Program-made: the position numbers and the translations under genes
Part shown: piece by piece, positions 5,330-13,132 of the stretch
Position numbering within the stretch: position 1 is the stretch's first letter
How the letters are laid out: each line of letters begins with the position of its first letter
NCBI GenBank assembly: GCA_023402075.1
Contig: JAEXCS010000031.1
Coordinates: forward strand, 1-14,785
Source of the DNA: Bacillota bacterium
GTDB lineage: Bacteria > Bacillota > Clostridia > Oscillospirales > Oscillospiraceae
Reading direction: 5' to 3'
DNA length: 14,785 nt
Notes under the pieces: generated by a model
Told to the model about the DNA's origin: nothing
What the model saw: the letters and a program-made list of their open reading frames with translations, nothing else
The model's database searches: none

Positions 5330-6529
5330 ATGAATGTTCTCGTGATTAACGCAGGAAGTTCTTCCCTGAAATACCAGCTGATGGACCCGGACACCGGCGT
5401 GGTTTTGGCCAAGGGCCTTTGCGAGCGTATCGGCCTTGACGGAAAGTTCACCTACAAGCCCCAGTTGGAGGGCAAGGAAACCCTGAAGGCCGTTGACGTG
5501 GCCATGCCCACCCATTCCGAGGCCATTGCGGCCGTGCTGGGCGCACTGGTGGACGCGAAAAACGGCGTCATCGGCTCCATGCAGGAGATTCAGGCGGTGG
5601 GCCATCGCGTGGTTCATGGCGGCGAGGCTTTCAATAAGTCCGTGGTCATTACCGAGGAGGTTATGAAGGCCGTGGAGGACTGCATCCCCCTGGCCCCTCT
5701 CCACAATCCCGCCAACATCACCGGCATCCGCGCCTGCGAAAAGGCCATGCCCGGCGTGCCCATGGCCGCCGTGTTCGACACCGCCTTCCATCAGACCATG
5801 CCCGCCAAGGCGTTTACCTATGCCCTGCCCTATGACTATTACAAAACGGACAAGGTGCGGCGGTACGGATTCCACGGCACCTCCCACATGTATGTGGCCG
5901 CCCGGGCCGCAGAAATGCTGGACAAGCCCGCCAGCGAACTGAAAATCATCACCTGCCACCTTGGCAACGGCTCCTCCGTCACTGCAGTGGACGGCGGAAA
6001 AAGTGTGGACACCTCCATGGGCTTTACCCCTGTGGCGGGCCTGCCCATGGGTACTCGGGTCGGCGACATTGACGCGGGCATCCTCCAGTACCTGATGAAC
6101 AAGTACAAGCTGGGCATCGACGAAATGCTGGACATCCTCAACAAGAAGTCCGGCGTGATGGGTGTGTCCGGCGTATCCTCCGACTTCCGCGATCTGGAAG
6201 AGGCCGCGGAAAAGGGCAACGAGCAGGCGGCTCTTGCCATTGACATGTTTAACTACGGCGTAAAAAAGCTCATCGGCGCATATGCCGCCGCCATGGGCGG
6301 AGCGGACGCCATCGTGTTTACCGCTGGCGTGGGTGAAAACTCCGCCGAGCAGCGCTTGGAAATTGCCTCCAATCTGGAATTCATGGGCGTGAAGATGGAT
6401 GCCGAAGCCAACAAGTGCCGGGGCAAGGAGCAGGTCATCTCCGCTGCCGACTCTCATGTGAAGGTGCTTCTGATCCCCACGGACGAAGAACTGATGATCG
6501 CCCGGGACACCGCCGCCCTGTGCAAGTAA
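5330..6529 (+). CDS. ackA: Acetate kinase
   Basis: This 399-residue cytoplasmic enzyme interconverts acetate plus ATP and acetyl phosphate plus ADP, forming ATP during fermentation. All signatures are present: NAGSSSLKYQL (7-17), GHRVVHGGE with Arg93, VFDTAFHQTMP with Asp150, YGFHGTSH with His182, HLGNGSS (210-216), PMGTRVGDIDAG with Arg243, TAGVGENS, and Glu386 in IPTDEEL. These match the catalytic residues of the Methanosarcina enzyme (Arg91, Asp148, His180, Arg241, Glu384) with a constant offset of two. The ATG is preceded by AGAGGAG at good spacing. The usual partner, phosphotransacetylase (pta), is not next to it; tmcAL lies upstream on the opposite strand, and a strong terminator follows, so ackA appears monocistronic here. 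Confidence 0.98.
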   Translation: MNVLVINAGSSSLKYQLMDPDTGVVLAKGLCERIGLDGKFTYKPQLEGKETLKAVDVAMPTHSEAIAAVLGALVDAKNGVIGSMQEIQAVGHRVVHGGEAFNKSVVITEEVMKAVEDCIPLAPLHNPANITGIRACEKAMPGVPMAAVFDTAFHQTMPAKAFTYALPYDYYKTDKVRRYGFHGTSHMYVAARAAEMLDKPASELKIITCHLGNGSSVTAVDGGKSVDTSMGFTPVAGLPMGTRVGDIDAGILQYLMNKYKLGIDEMLDILNKKSGVMGVSGVSSDFRDLEEAAEKGNEQAALAIDMFNYGVKKLIGAYAAAMGGADAIVFTAGVGENSAEQRLEIASNLEFMGVKMDAEANKCRGKEQVISAADSHVKVLLIPTDEELMIARDTAALCK

Positions 6530-6559
6530 TCTTTAAGACCATTCTCAAATAGCCATCTG

Positions 6560-6601
6560 CCGCCCGCCGGGCCTGCTTGCAGGCTTTGGCGGGCGGTTTT
6601 T
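6560..6601 (+). terminator. Intrinsic terminator of ackA
   Basis: CCGCCCGCC (6560-6568) pairs perfectly with GGCGGGCGG (6588-6596), with a second inner stem GCCTGC/GCAGGC (6571-6576, 6579-6584). A T5 run follows at 6597-6601, with more T further on. It lies 30 bases past the ackA stop. Confidence 0.93.
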
Positions 6602-6641
6602 CGCGTTTTTTGGCGAATGGAGAGGGAATCTGCCAAAGAGG

Positions 6642-6670
6642 TTGCTTCTGCCGGTGGCGTATGATAAAAT
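6642..6670 (+). promoter_or_regulatory. Promoter of the hybrid sensor kinase gene
   Basis: TTGCTT (6642-6647), a 17-base spacer and TAAAAT (6665-6670), with a TG one base before the -10, give a good extended sigma-A-type promoter. The predicted start near 6677 falls inside the palindrome at 6673-6686. Confidence 0.7.
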
Positions 6671-6672
6671 AA

Positions 6673-6686
6673 TGTAAAATTTTACA
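6673..6686 (+). promoter_or_regulatory. Perfect 14-base palindrome at the kinase transcription start
   Basis: TGTAAAATTTTACA is a perfect palindrome beginning two bases after the -10 box. Its position across the predicted start site is classic for a repressor operator. The spacing does not fit a TnrA/GlnR site (TGTNA-N7-TNACA) and I cannot assign a regulator. Confidence 0.55.
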
Positions 6687-6741
6687 GATTTTTCTGCAGT
6701 GAAGCTTGTTTGATGCAACCGGATTGAAAGGCTGTGAGGGT

Positions 6742-9525
6742 ATGAAAAACCGTTTCCTTCGCGGGGCACTGGTTGCCCTTTGCGCGCTTTTTCTAAGTGC
6801 GGGAGGGTCCCTTTCCTGTCTTGCCACAGAAGATGCAGTTAGCGGGCCGCTTTCCCTGAAGGTAGCATTCTATCCTCTGGACGGATTTTTTGAATACGAT
6901 GCTTATGGCAACGAGACGGGCTACGGCGTAGAGCTTTTGGACAAGCTGTCCCAGTACGCCGGGGTACGCTTCACCTACGTGGCGGCAGATAGCTGGGACA
7001 GCACACGCGACATGCTGCTGGAGGGGAATGCCGATATCCGGATGCCGGTGTCCATGCCTCTGATTCCCGATTCCATCGACGGGATGAGTTCCCGCGTGAT
7101 TTTAAACACCTATCACGCACTGATGACCCTGAATTCCAATCGGGAGCTGTACTACTGCGACTACGATGCTTATGGCAAACTGCGGGTAGCGGTTTCCGGC
7201 AGTTTGCTGACCCGGGATGTAATTGCCTCCCGGCTTTCAGACCTTGGCATCCGTGCCGATCAGCTTTTGATCTGCGGCGACTACAACGAGTGCCGCGCCA
7301 TGCTGGATTCCGGTACGGCGGATGCGGTGATTTCCAATGTGATGGACCTGACCGACGACATGAAAATTCTTGCCCGGTTTGACAACACCACCAACCACAT
7401 TCTCATGCGGCAGGGCGACCCCGCCCTTTCTCTTTTGGACAGCGCCATGAGCCGTCTGGAAATTAACGAGCCGCTTTTCCTGTCCGGCCTCTATAAAAAG
7501 TGGTTTCCGGAACGGGTCTCCGTCCCACTGACCCGGGCGGAGGTGGAGTACGTGGAGCGTATGGGCAGTCTCCGCTTTGCCTTTGCCGAGCAGGAGGGCT
7601 ACCTCTCTCGGCTGGAAGACGGCGTGTATAAGGGGTTTTTCCCCGCTCTGGCGGAGCTGCTGTGCGAAAAGCTGGGCGTGGAGTACGAAGCGGTTTCCCG
7701 TGATGCATCAACGTCTGGCACACAGGGGGAGCCTCTGATTTTTCCGGGTTATTCCAGCGATCTTCTGCATGCGGCGGAAAACGGCGTGAGTGTTACCGAC
7801 ACATTTTTTACCGCCAACTACTGCTGGGTTCAGCAAAAGGATTCCAGTGTAAACCTTTCAGACTGCACGGTAGCCGTGGTGGACAGCCCCGACGCTCCAA
7901 CCCGGCTTCTTCTGCGAGATTTTTTACCGGAGCAGCTTCTTTACTTTGACGACTGGGACGCCTGCATCCGGGCAGTCTCCTCCGGCAAAGCGGACATCAC
8001 CATTTTGAATAACTACGTTGCCGAGTATTATCTCAGCGTCTATCGTTATGGGAATGTGGTTTCCATTTTCACCGATAATTACAGCCACGGCGCCTGCTTT
8101 GGCGTCACCCGGGGAAACGGCGTTCTTACCTCTGTTCTTAACAAAACGCTGGCCAACATCTCCGCCGACGAAATTGATCAGCTGATTATCCGGGCGCAGA
8201 CAGACAGACCGCAGTACGGAGGCCCACTGGATCTTCTCCGCAGCCACCCGACCGAACTCCTTGCAGTGCTGGCTGCCCTGATTGGCCTGCTGACGGCACT
8301 GGCAGTGCTGGCAGTGTTTACCCGCCGGATCAGCCGACAGAATGTGGCCCTTCAAAGCGCCAACACGGCAAAAACCGATTTTCTCTCCCGCATGAGCCAT
8401 GATATGCGCACCCCCATGAACGGCATTCTGGGCATGACAGCGCTGACCATGGATCTTCCCGATCTCTCTCAGGAGGCCCGGGGGAATCTCTCTGCCATCC
8501 GGGATTCCAGCCACTACCTTCTAAGTCTGATTAACGACACGCTGGATATGAGCCGGATTGAGGGGCAGAAGGTTGAGCTGCACAGGGAGCCGGTTCTGGC
8601 GTCCGAGCTGATTGAAAACACGCTCTTGGGAATTTATCCGTCCGTACAGTTAAAGAATATTCAAATCAGCACAAAATTTATAGGCTTTCAAGACGAGTAC
8701 ATTCTGGCGGATCGGGTACGGATGCGTCAAATTTTCACAAATCTTCTCTCCAACGCCGTGAAGTTTACCCCGGAGCACGGGAAAATTGAATTTCGCATTG
8801 AGTGTATGAAGCAGCAGCATAGAATTTCCCTCAGCCGGATTACCGTCAGCGACAACGGCGTAGGCATGAGTGAGGAATTTCAGCAGCATGCCTTCGAGCC
8901 TTTTTCTCAGGAACCCAACTCCCAGAGCAACCGTTACGCCGGCAGCGGGCTGGGTCTGCCCATCGTACAGAATCTGGTGCACCTGATGGGCGGAACCGTG
9001 TCTATCCAAAGTAAGCTAAGCGAGGGCACGTCCATCACAGTGGAACTGCCCATTGAGGTTCTGGAGCGCTATCAGCCTCCGCCCCCCGGGGAAACCAGCC
9101 CCTTTTTAGAGCTGCGGGGCAAGCGGGTTTTGCTGTGCGAGGACCATCCTCTCAACGCCGCCATTGCCACAAAGCTATTGACCAAAGCAGGCGTGCTTGT
9201 TGAGCGGGCGGAGGACGGGCAGCAGGGTGTGGATCTGTTCATGCGACGCGGCTGGGACTATTACGATGCGATTCTAATGGATATTCGGATGCCTGTGATG
9301 GATGGGCTGAGTGCCGCGCGCGTCATCCGCAATCTCCGCAGGGGCGACGCAAAAACGGTTCCCATCATCGCCATGACCGCCAACGCCTTTGACTTCGACG
9401 TAAAAGCCAGTCTCTCCGCCGGGATGGACGACCATCTGGACAAGCCCGTGGAGCCGGAAAAGCTGTATCGAGCCTTGGCCGAGCAAATCTACCTGCGCAG
9501 TGGCGGAAAAAGCAAACGAACATGA
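6742..9525 (+). CDS. BvgS-like hybrid histidine kinase with two periplasmic-type binding domains
   Basis: This is a 927-residue membrane sensor. Domains in order: signal sequence (1 to about 30); two extracellular solute-binding (SBP_bac_3, Venus-flytrap) modules at about 36-250 and 265-490; a membrane segment at about 505-527; a HisKA domain with FLSRMSHDMRTPMNGIL and phospho-acceptor His553; a HATPase domain with Asn671 (NLLSNAVKF), Asp704 (DNGVG) and GSGLGLPIV from 734; and a receiver domain at about 793-920 with Asp847 (LMDIRMPVMDG) and Lys901. There is no PAS domain and no C-terminal phosphotransfer domain, unlike BvgS and EvgS. The ATG at 6742 is chosen because a typical signal peptide follows it; AAAGG lies ten bases upstream, and the TTG at 6706 has no site. 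No response regulator or transporter is adjacent, so its output partner must be elsewhere. The ligand is probably a small molecule such as an amino acid, by family analogy only. Confidence 0.92.
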   Translation: MKNRFLRGALVALCALFLSAGGSLSCLATEDAVSGPLSLKVAFYPLDGFFEYDAYGNETGYGVELLDKLSQYAGVRFTYVAADSWDSTRDMLLEGNADIRMPVSMPLIPDSIDGMSSRVILNTYHALMTLNSNRELYYCDYDAYGKLRVAVSGSLLTRDVIASRLSDLGIRADQLLICGDYNECRAMLDSGTADAVISNVMDLTDDMKILARFDNTTNHILMRQGDPALSLLDSAMSRLEINEPLFLSGLYKKWFPERVSVPLTRAEVEYVERMGSLRFAFAEQEGYLSRLEDGVYKGFFPALAELLCEKLGVEYEAVSRDASTSGTQGEPLIFPGYSSDLLHAAENGVSVTDTFFTANYCWVQQKDSSVNLSDCTVAVVDSPDAPTRLLLRDFLPEQLLYFDDWDACIRAVSSGKADITILNNYVAEYYLSVYRYGNVVSIFTDNYSHGACFGVTRGNGVLTSVLNKTLANISADEIDQLIIRAQTDRPQYGGPLDLLRSHPTELLAVLAALIGLLTALAVLAVFTRRISRQNVALQSANTAKTDFLSRMSHDMRTPMNGILGMTALTMDLPDLSQEARGNLSAIRDSSHYLLSLINDTLDMSRIEGQKVELHREPVLASELIENTLLGIYPSVQLKNIQISTKFIGFQDEYILADRVRMRQIFTNLLSNAVKFTPEHGKIEFRIECMKQQHRISLSRITVSDNGVGMSEEFQQHAFEPFSQEPNSQSNRYAGSGLGLPIVQNLVHLMGGTVSIQSKLSEGTSITVELPIEVLERYQPPPPGETSPFLELRGKRVLLCEDHPLNAAIATKLLTKAGVLVERAEDGQQGVDLFMRRGWDYYDAILMDIRMPVMDGLSAARVIRNLRRGDAKTVPIIAMTANAFDFDVKASLSAGMDDHLDKPVEPEKLYRALAEQIYLRSGGKSKRT

Positions 9526-9655
9526 ACCCATGGACAACACCGGGTCGGTCAATTGCCCACGCAGGTCTGCACACATTCAAATTTCCGCAGCAGGCCAGTG
9601 CATCATCGGCCATTTCCTTGTTTTTGGGCAAGGTTGCCCCCCAAATTAAATACAG

Positions 9656-9690
9656 ACCGGGCGGAAAGGGATGTCCTTCCGCCCGGTTTC
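9656..9690 (+). terminator. Convergent terminator between kinase and glycosylase genes
   Basis: ACCGGGCGGAA (9656-9666) pairs perfectly with TTCCGCCCGGT (9677-9687), and TTTCTTTATT follows on the plus strand. It ends the kinase transcript and, because it is symmetric, probably helps end the five-gene minus-strand operon whose last stop is at 9692. The 130 bases between the kinase stop and this hairpin hold no recognisable gene. Confidence 0.85.
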
Positions 9691-9691
9691 T

Positions 9692-10489
9692 TTATTCTGC
9701 TGCGCACCGCGCATAATAAAAAAGATACTGCTGCATCACTCCGGCAAAGCCCTTGTAACGATACAGCGGAAATCGGCCCCGGTATCGTTCCCGCACCACG
9801 CGGTTAATCCAAACGTCCCGGGGGAACGCGGCAATGCGGTGATATCCGAACAGCGCCACACAGCTTGCCACCTTCACGCCCACGCCCGGAACACTCATCA
9901 ACGTCTCCGACAGCGACTCATCGTCAAGGTCTGCCAATGAAGCAAGGTTCAGCGTTCCATTCTCCGCCATCCGGGCCGCCGCCAAAACATAGCCCGCACG
10001 ATAGCCAAGCGCACAGGCCCGCAGGCCCTCCTCCCCTGCGGTGGCCAGCTCCGCCGCGCTGGGAAACCCATGCTCCGGGCCAAGGTCTTCTCCGTATCGC
10101 TGACACAGCGTTTCCACGCAGGCGCGAATGGCCGGGATGTTCTTCCGCTGGGAAATGATGAAAGTCACCAGCATCTCCCACGGGTCCTGCCGCAAAATGC
10201 GGATGCCCGCTCCGAAAGCAGCCGCCGCCGTGAGATACGTGTCCTTCTCCGGCACAGCGGAGCGGAAAGCGGCGTAGTACGTCTTGAGATCAAAATAATC
10301 CTGCCAGAAGCCGTTAAACTCCTCCTCGGAGCAGTCCAGCGCCCATGCGTCGTCCCGTTTCTCAAGCTCGGTCCACCGATTCCCCGCCACGGCGCGAAAG
10401 CGACCCTCCTCCAGCTGTTTCAGCCGAAAGCACTGACCGCTATCCGCAATTTTTCTCACGTCAAAGTCCTCTTTTGAAACCAATACCAT
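9692..10489 (-). CDS. Ogg-type 8-oxoguanine DNA glycosylase (HhH-GPD superfamily)
   Basis: This 265-residue protein probably excises oxidised or alkylated bases from DNA. The N-terminal OGG domain contains DSGQCFRL (16-23) and the GNRWTELE strand. The helix-hairpin-helix is PGVGVKVASCVALFGY (201-216) with catalytic Lys206, followed by the conserved Asp225 in FPRDVW: the Lys/Asp pair of a bifunctional glycosylase/lyase. LGYRAGYV (161-168) matches the cytosine-contacting Tyr-Arg of human OGG1. The segment aligned with human OGG1 SNNNIAR reads QRKNIPA, so the positions of Asn149 and Arg154 are replaced, and the residue after the Asp-Val is Trp rather than His. It may therefore have a changed opposite-base preference. 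The start at 10489 has GGAG seven bases upstream and lies one base after the asparaginase stop, indicating translational coupling. Last gene of a five-gene operon; AlkA-like activity is an alternative. Confidence 0.85.
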   Translation of the reverse strand: MVLVSKEDFDVRKIADSGQCFRLKQLEEGRFRAVAGNRWTELEKRDDAWALDCSEEEFNGFWQDYFDLKTYYAAFRSAVPEKDTYLTAAAAFGAGIRILRQDPWEMLVTFIISQRKNIPAIRACVETLCQRYGEDLGPEHGFPSAAELATAGEEGLRACALGYRAGYVLAAARMAENGTLNLASLADLDDESLSETLMSVPGVGVKVASCVALFGYHRIAAFPRDVWINRVVRERYRGRFPLYRYKGFAGVMQQYLFYYARCAAE

Positions 10490-10490
10490 C

Positions 10491-11492
10491 TCAGCACTCC
10501 GCGGGCCACAAAATATCGTGGGCAACCGGCGTGTAGAACAGGCGCTGAATCTCCGCCATGTCCCGGGTCTGTCCCAGAATCCACATCAGCTTGGCCGTCA
10601 CCGCCTCGGTGGTCATGTCAAACGCCTCCAGCACACCCGGAACACCCTTCAGCCGATGACCCACATGGTAGATGCCAAGATCGCTCCCCTCGTTCTGCAC
10701 CTGCGTGGTAAGCACCACCAGCTTGCCACGCTCCGTCCAGCGGCAAACACTGTCGCAAAAATTCAGGCCCTCGTAATCCGGCAGGCCGCCCACGCCGAAG
10801 GACTCAATCATCAGTGCGTCGCAGCGCTCCAGCAGATAGTCAAGCAATGCCTGCTCCGTGCCGGGAATCAGCTTCAAAAGTGAAACCCTTGTATCCAGTC
10901 GATCATAAAATACCGGCCCGCCCTCACAGCTCTCATGAAGGTAGCGCAAAAGTACCCCGTCCCTCAAAACCCCGAGAAACGGATAGTTGATGCTGGAAAA
11001 GGCCTCGAAGCTTTTAGAGCGGATTTTCTGCGCCCGGGTTCCCAGAATCACCTTCCCGTTAAACACCAGAGATACCCCCGGCAGACCCGCCGCCGCCGTG
11101 CGGAATGCGTCTGTGAGGTTGATCTTGGAATCCGTCACGTCGAAGCCGATGGGCTTTTGCGCCCCGGTGAACACAATGGGCTTGGGGCTTTTCTGGATGA
11201 GATAGCTCAGTGCGGCCGCGGTATAGGCCATGGTGTCCGTCCCGTGAGTCAGGACAAAGCCGTCATAGTCCTCATAGTGCTCCCTGATGCAGCACGCCAT
11301 GTCCAGCCAATGCCGGGGCGCGATGTTGGTGCTGTCGAGATTCAAAAGCTGTAAGCTTTCCACCTCGCAGATATCGGAGATGGCGGGAATATGGGTCAAA
11401 AGCTGCGCGCTGGTAAGCTCCGGGGCCAGTCCATCTTCCGTCACCTGCGAAGCAATGGTGCCACCCGTGCCAATCATTAAAATCTTTTTCAT
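10491..11492 (-). CDS. ansA: Type I (cytoplasmic) L-asparaginase
   Basis: This 333-residue enzyme hydrolyses L-asparagine to aspartate and ammonia. It starts MKKILMIGTGGTIAS, with nucleophile Thr12 and no signal peptide, so it is cytoplasmic. The second motif THGTDTMAYTAAALSYL supplies Thr85 and Asp86, and GTRAQKIRSKSFEAF places Lys156 where Escherichia coli AnsA has its catalytic Lys. The C-terminal pattern EAFDMTTEAVTAKLMWIL matches the AnsA group of allosteric type I enzymes. The start at 11492 is preceded by AAGGA at a suitable distance. It begins 25 bases behind the SbcD-like nuclease stop and its stop nearly touches the glycosylase start, so it is mid-operon. A Glu-tRNA amidotransferase GatD-type role is unlikely because the extra N-terminal domain and a partner GatE are missing. 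Confidence 0.94.
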   Translation of the reverse strand: MKKILMIGTGGTIASQVTEDGLAPELTSAQLLTHIPAISDICEVESLQLLNLDSTNIAPRHWLDMACCIREHYEDYDGFVLTHGTDTMAYTAAALSYLIQKSPKPIVFTGAQKPIGFDVTDSKINLTDAFRTAAAGLPGVSLVFNGKVILGTRAQKIRSKSFEAFSSINYPFLGVLRDGVLLRYLHESCEGGPVFYDRLDTRVSLLKLIPGTEQALLDYLLERCDALMIESFGVGGLPDYEGLNFCDSVCRWTERGKLVVLTTQVQNEGSDLGIYHVGHRLKGVPGVLEAFDMTTEAVTAKLMWILGQTRDMAEIQRLFYTPVAHDILWPAEC

Positions 11493-11517
11493 TCTATGTC
11501 CTTAAAAAACGACGTCT

Positions 11518-12612
11518 TTACAAAATATCTCTGTGGTCCAGCGCCGCAAGGCCAAACCGTACAGCGCGGCTGACGCGCTCCCGCTCTTCCTCGTCTCCAG
11601 CGTCATACCGCTGGCGCAGGCGGCGGAGAAATTCACCCCGGAGGGAATCCTCTCCCGCTCTGGCCCAAACGTCTTGATGAACGCGGGTTCCGTCCCGCAG
11701 CTCCAGCGCGTAAAACCTGCCGGAGAGCACCGTTTCCAGCGCCGTCAGATCAAGCCCCCGCTCATCCGTCTCCCCGGTGAAAAGAATCCGGTACAAATCA
11801 TAGGTGGTCCATTCTGGTAGGGCGGCTTCCACCGCCTCCCGGGGATCCCGGTCCGTCACATCCACGGTCAGGATTTCGTAGCGGTGGCGGGCAAAAGGCA
11901 CAAATTCCAGCGTCACCGCCCCCTCGTCAGAGACGGTGCCGAAATAAAAGCCCTTGTCCCCCAGCTCGTCAAACCCCCGCCCCTCCGGACAACCGGGATA
12001 GGCCCACAGGGTCTTTCCGCTTTTCTGAGGGCCGGAGGCGGCATGAACATGTCCCAATGCCAAATAGGCAAGGCCACTGTTGGCAATCTCTGCCCTTGTA
12101 ACAGGGTTGTAGCGCGGAGCCGACGGCTCCACGTCCCCGTGGAGCGCCATCAGATGAATCCGCCCGTCCTGCGGAGCGGAAAATCCGGTCAACAGTCCCT
12201 CCGCCTGCTCTGGGCCGGTAAAGGCCGCGCCGTGAACCGTGCAGTTTAAGTCAGGCAAATCCACGCTCTCTATCTCCCCAGACTTAAATATGTACACATT
12301 CTCGGGCCACTGAACCGTCGCATAGGGGCTGTCGGCAGAATAAAAATCGTGGTTTCCGGGGGCGATGAACACGCTGATTCCCGCGCGTCCCAAGCCCCGG
12401 GCCAGTTCCTCCGGTGTTTCACGGAAGCTGTTCGTCCCATCAAACAGGTCGCCGGAGAGAAGTATCAAATCCGCCCCCCGGCGGAGGGCTTCTTCCGCCA
12501 GCCGTTCGCCAAGCTCCCGGCTCTCCCGCCGCCGCTCCGCCGCTCGCTGGGGTGACAGAGCGTGAAACGCACTGTCCAGATGAAAGTCCGCCGCGTGAAT
12601 AAATCGAAGCAT
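11518..12612 (-). CDS. SbcD/YhaO-like metallophosphoesterase (DNA repair exonuclease family)
   Basis: This 364-residue protein is a calcineurin-like phosphoesterase of the SbcD/Mre11/YhaO group. Two-metal motifs appear in order: DFHLDSAF (Asp9, His11), GDLFDG (Asp55), GNHDF (Asn87, His88), ALHGD (His158) and LGHVH (His188, His190). The C-terminal 120 residues form the capping and accessory part, ending in a charged helix (YDAGDEEERERVSRAV). The start MLRFIHAADFH at 12612 matches the usual family N-terminus; the open frame continues to 12660 but would overlap ybaK. It lies five bases behind the ybaK stop without a clear ribosome-binding site, so coupling is likely. Members normally act with an SbcC/YhaN-type ATPase encoded directly downstream; here asparaginase occupies that place, so the partner is elsewhere or absent. 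Confidence 0.88.
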   Translation of the reverse strand: MLRFIHAADFHLDSAFHALSPQRAAERRRESRELGERLAEEALRRGADLILLSGDLFDGTNSFRETPEELARGLGRAGISVFIAPGNHDFYSADSPYATVQWPENVYIFKSGEIESVDLPDLNCTVHGAAFTGPEQAEGLLTGFSAPQDGRIHLMALHGDVEPSAPRYNPVTRAEIANSGLAYLALGHVHAASGPQKSGKTLWAYPGCPEGRGFDELGDKGFYFGTVSDEGAVTLEFVPFARHRYEILTVDVTDRDPREAVEAALPEWTTYDLYRILFTGETDERGLDLTALETVLSGRFYALELRDGTRVHQDVWARAGEDSLRGEFLRRLRQRYDAGDEEERERVSRAVRFGLAALDHRDIL

Positions 12613-12617
12613 AGCCG

Positions 12618-13097
12618 TTACTGCTCGTCGGGCCGCCAGCCCTTGCACACGTCCACCCATGTCCCGCCGGAGTATTTCTCCAGCTCGTCACAGGTCATCT
12701 CCACGGCGCTGTTGATGCTGCCCGCCGCCGGAAAAATCGTGTCAAAGCGGCGCATGGACGCGTCCAGATAAATCTCAACGCCGGTCTTCACAGCAAAGGG
12801 ACACACTCCGCCCACGGCGTGGCCCACCAGCGTGGCGGCCTCGTCATGGCTCAGCATGGAGGCCTTGCCTCCAAACTGATCCTTATAGCGGCGGTTGTCT
12901 ACCTTGGCATCTCCCGCGCAGACCACCAGCAGCACCCGATCCCCCAGCTTAAAGCTGATGGTTTTGGCAATCCGCGCACCTTCCACACCCACGGCTTGGG
13001 CCGCCAGCTCCACAGTGGCCGAGGATACGTTGAACTCTTGGATGCGCCCCTCAATGCCCTGGGTTTGAAAATAAGCTCTTACTTTTTCGATTGACAT
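12618..13097 (-). CDS. YbaK/EbsC-family aminoacyl-tRNA deacylase
   Basis: This 159-residue, single-domain protein is related to the editing domain of prolyl-tRNA synthetase. Such proteins hydrolyse mischarged tRNAs (for example Cys-tRNA-Pro in the case of YbaK). Diagnostic segments are SSATVELAAQAVGVEGARIAKTISF with the conserved Lys45, LLVVCAGDAKVDNRRYK, and GVCPFAVKTGVEIYLDASM. The length is normal for the family. The start MSIEKVRAYF at 13097 has AGAGGGG about nine bases upstream; the frame extending to 13166 runs into the ymdB coding region. It lies 35 bases behind ymdB and five bases ahead of the nuclease gene, as the second gene of the operon. The substrate specificity cannot be read from the sequence. 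Confidence 0.9.
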   Translation of the reverse strand: MSIEKVRAYFQTQGIEGRIQEFNVSSATVELAAQAVGVEGARIAKTISFKLGDRVLLVVCAGDAKVDNRRYKDQFGGKASMLSHDEAATLVGHAVGGVCPFAVKTGVEIYLDASMRRFDTIFPAAGSINSAVEMTCDELEKYSGGTWVDVCKGWRPDEQ

Positions 13098-13132
13098 GAA
13101 TCCGTTCCCCTCTATCTGTATGTGATTGCAAG

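Noticed and set aside
5153..6457. Long open reading frame antisense to ackA, in frame with tmcAL, giving an 837-codon frame
   Set aside because: The ackA sense frame is unmistakable across the whole region. The antisense translation is His/Gly-rich without any family motif, a usual by-product of GC-rich codon bias. TmcAL has its own start and ribosome-binding site at 5152.
6673..6686. Reading the kinase palindrome as a TnrA/GlnR site
   Set aside because: The two half-sites are too close together for the TGTNA-N7-TNACA spacing.
9526..9655. Possible small gene or RNA between the kinase stop and the convergent terminator
   Set aside because: Only a short GGGCAA/TTGCCC repeat (9626-9639) is present; there is no promoter, reading frame with start site, or strong fold.
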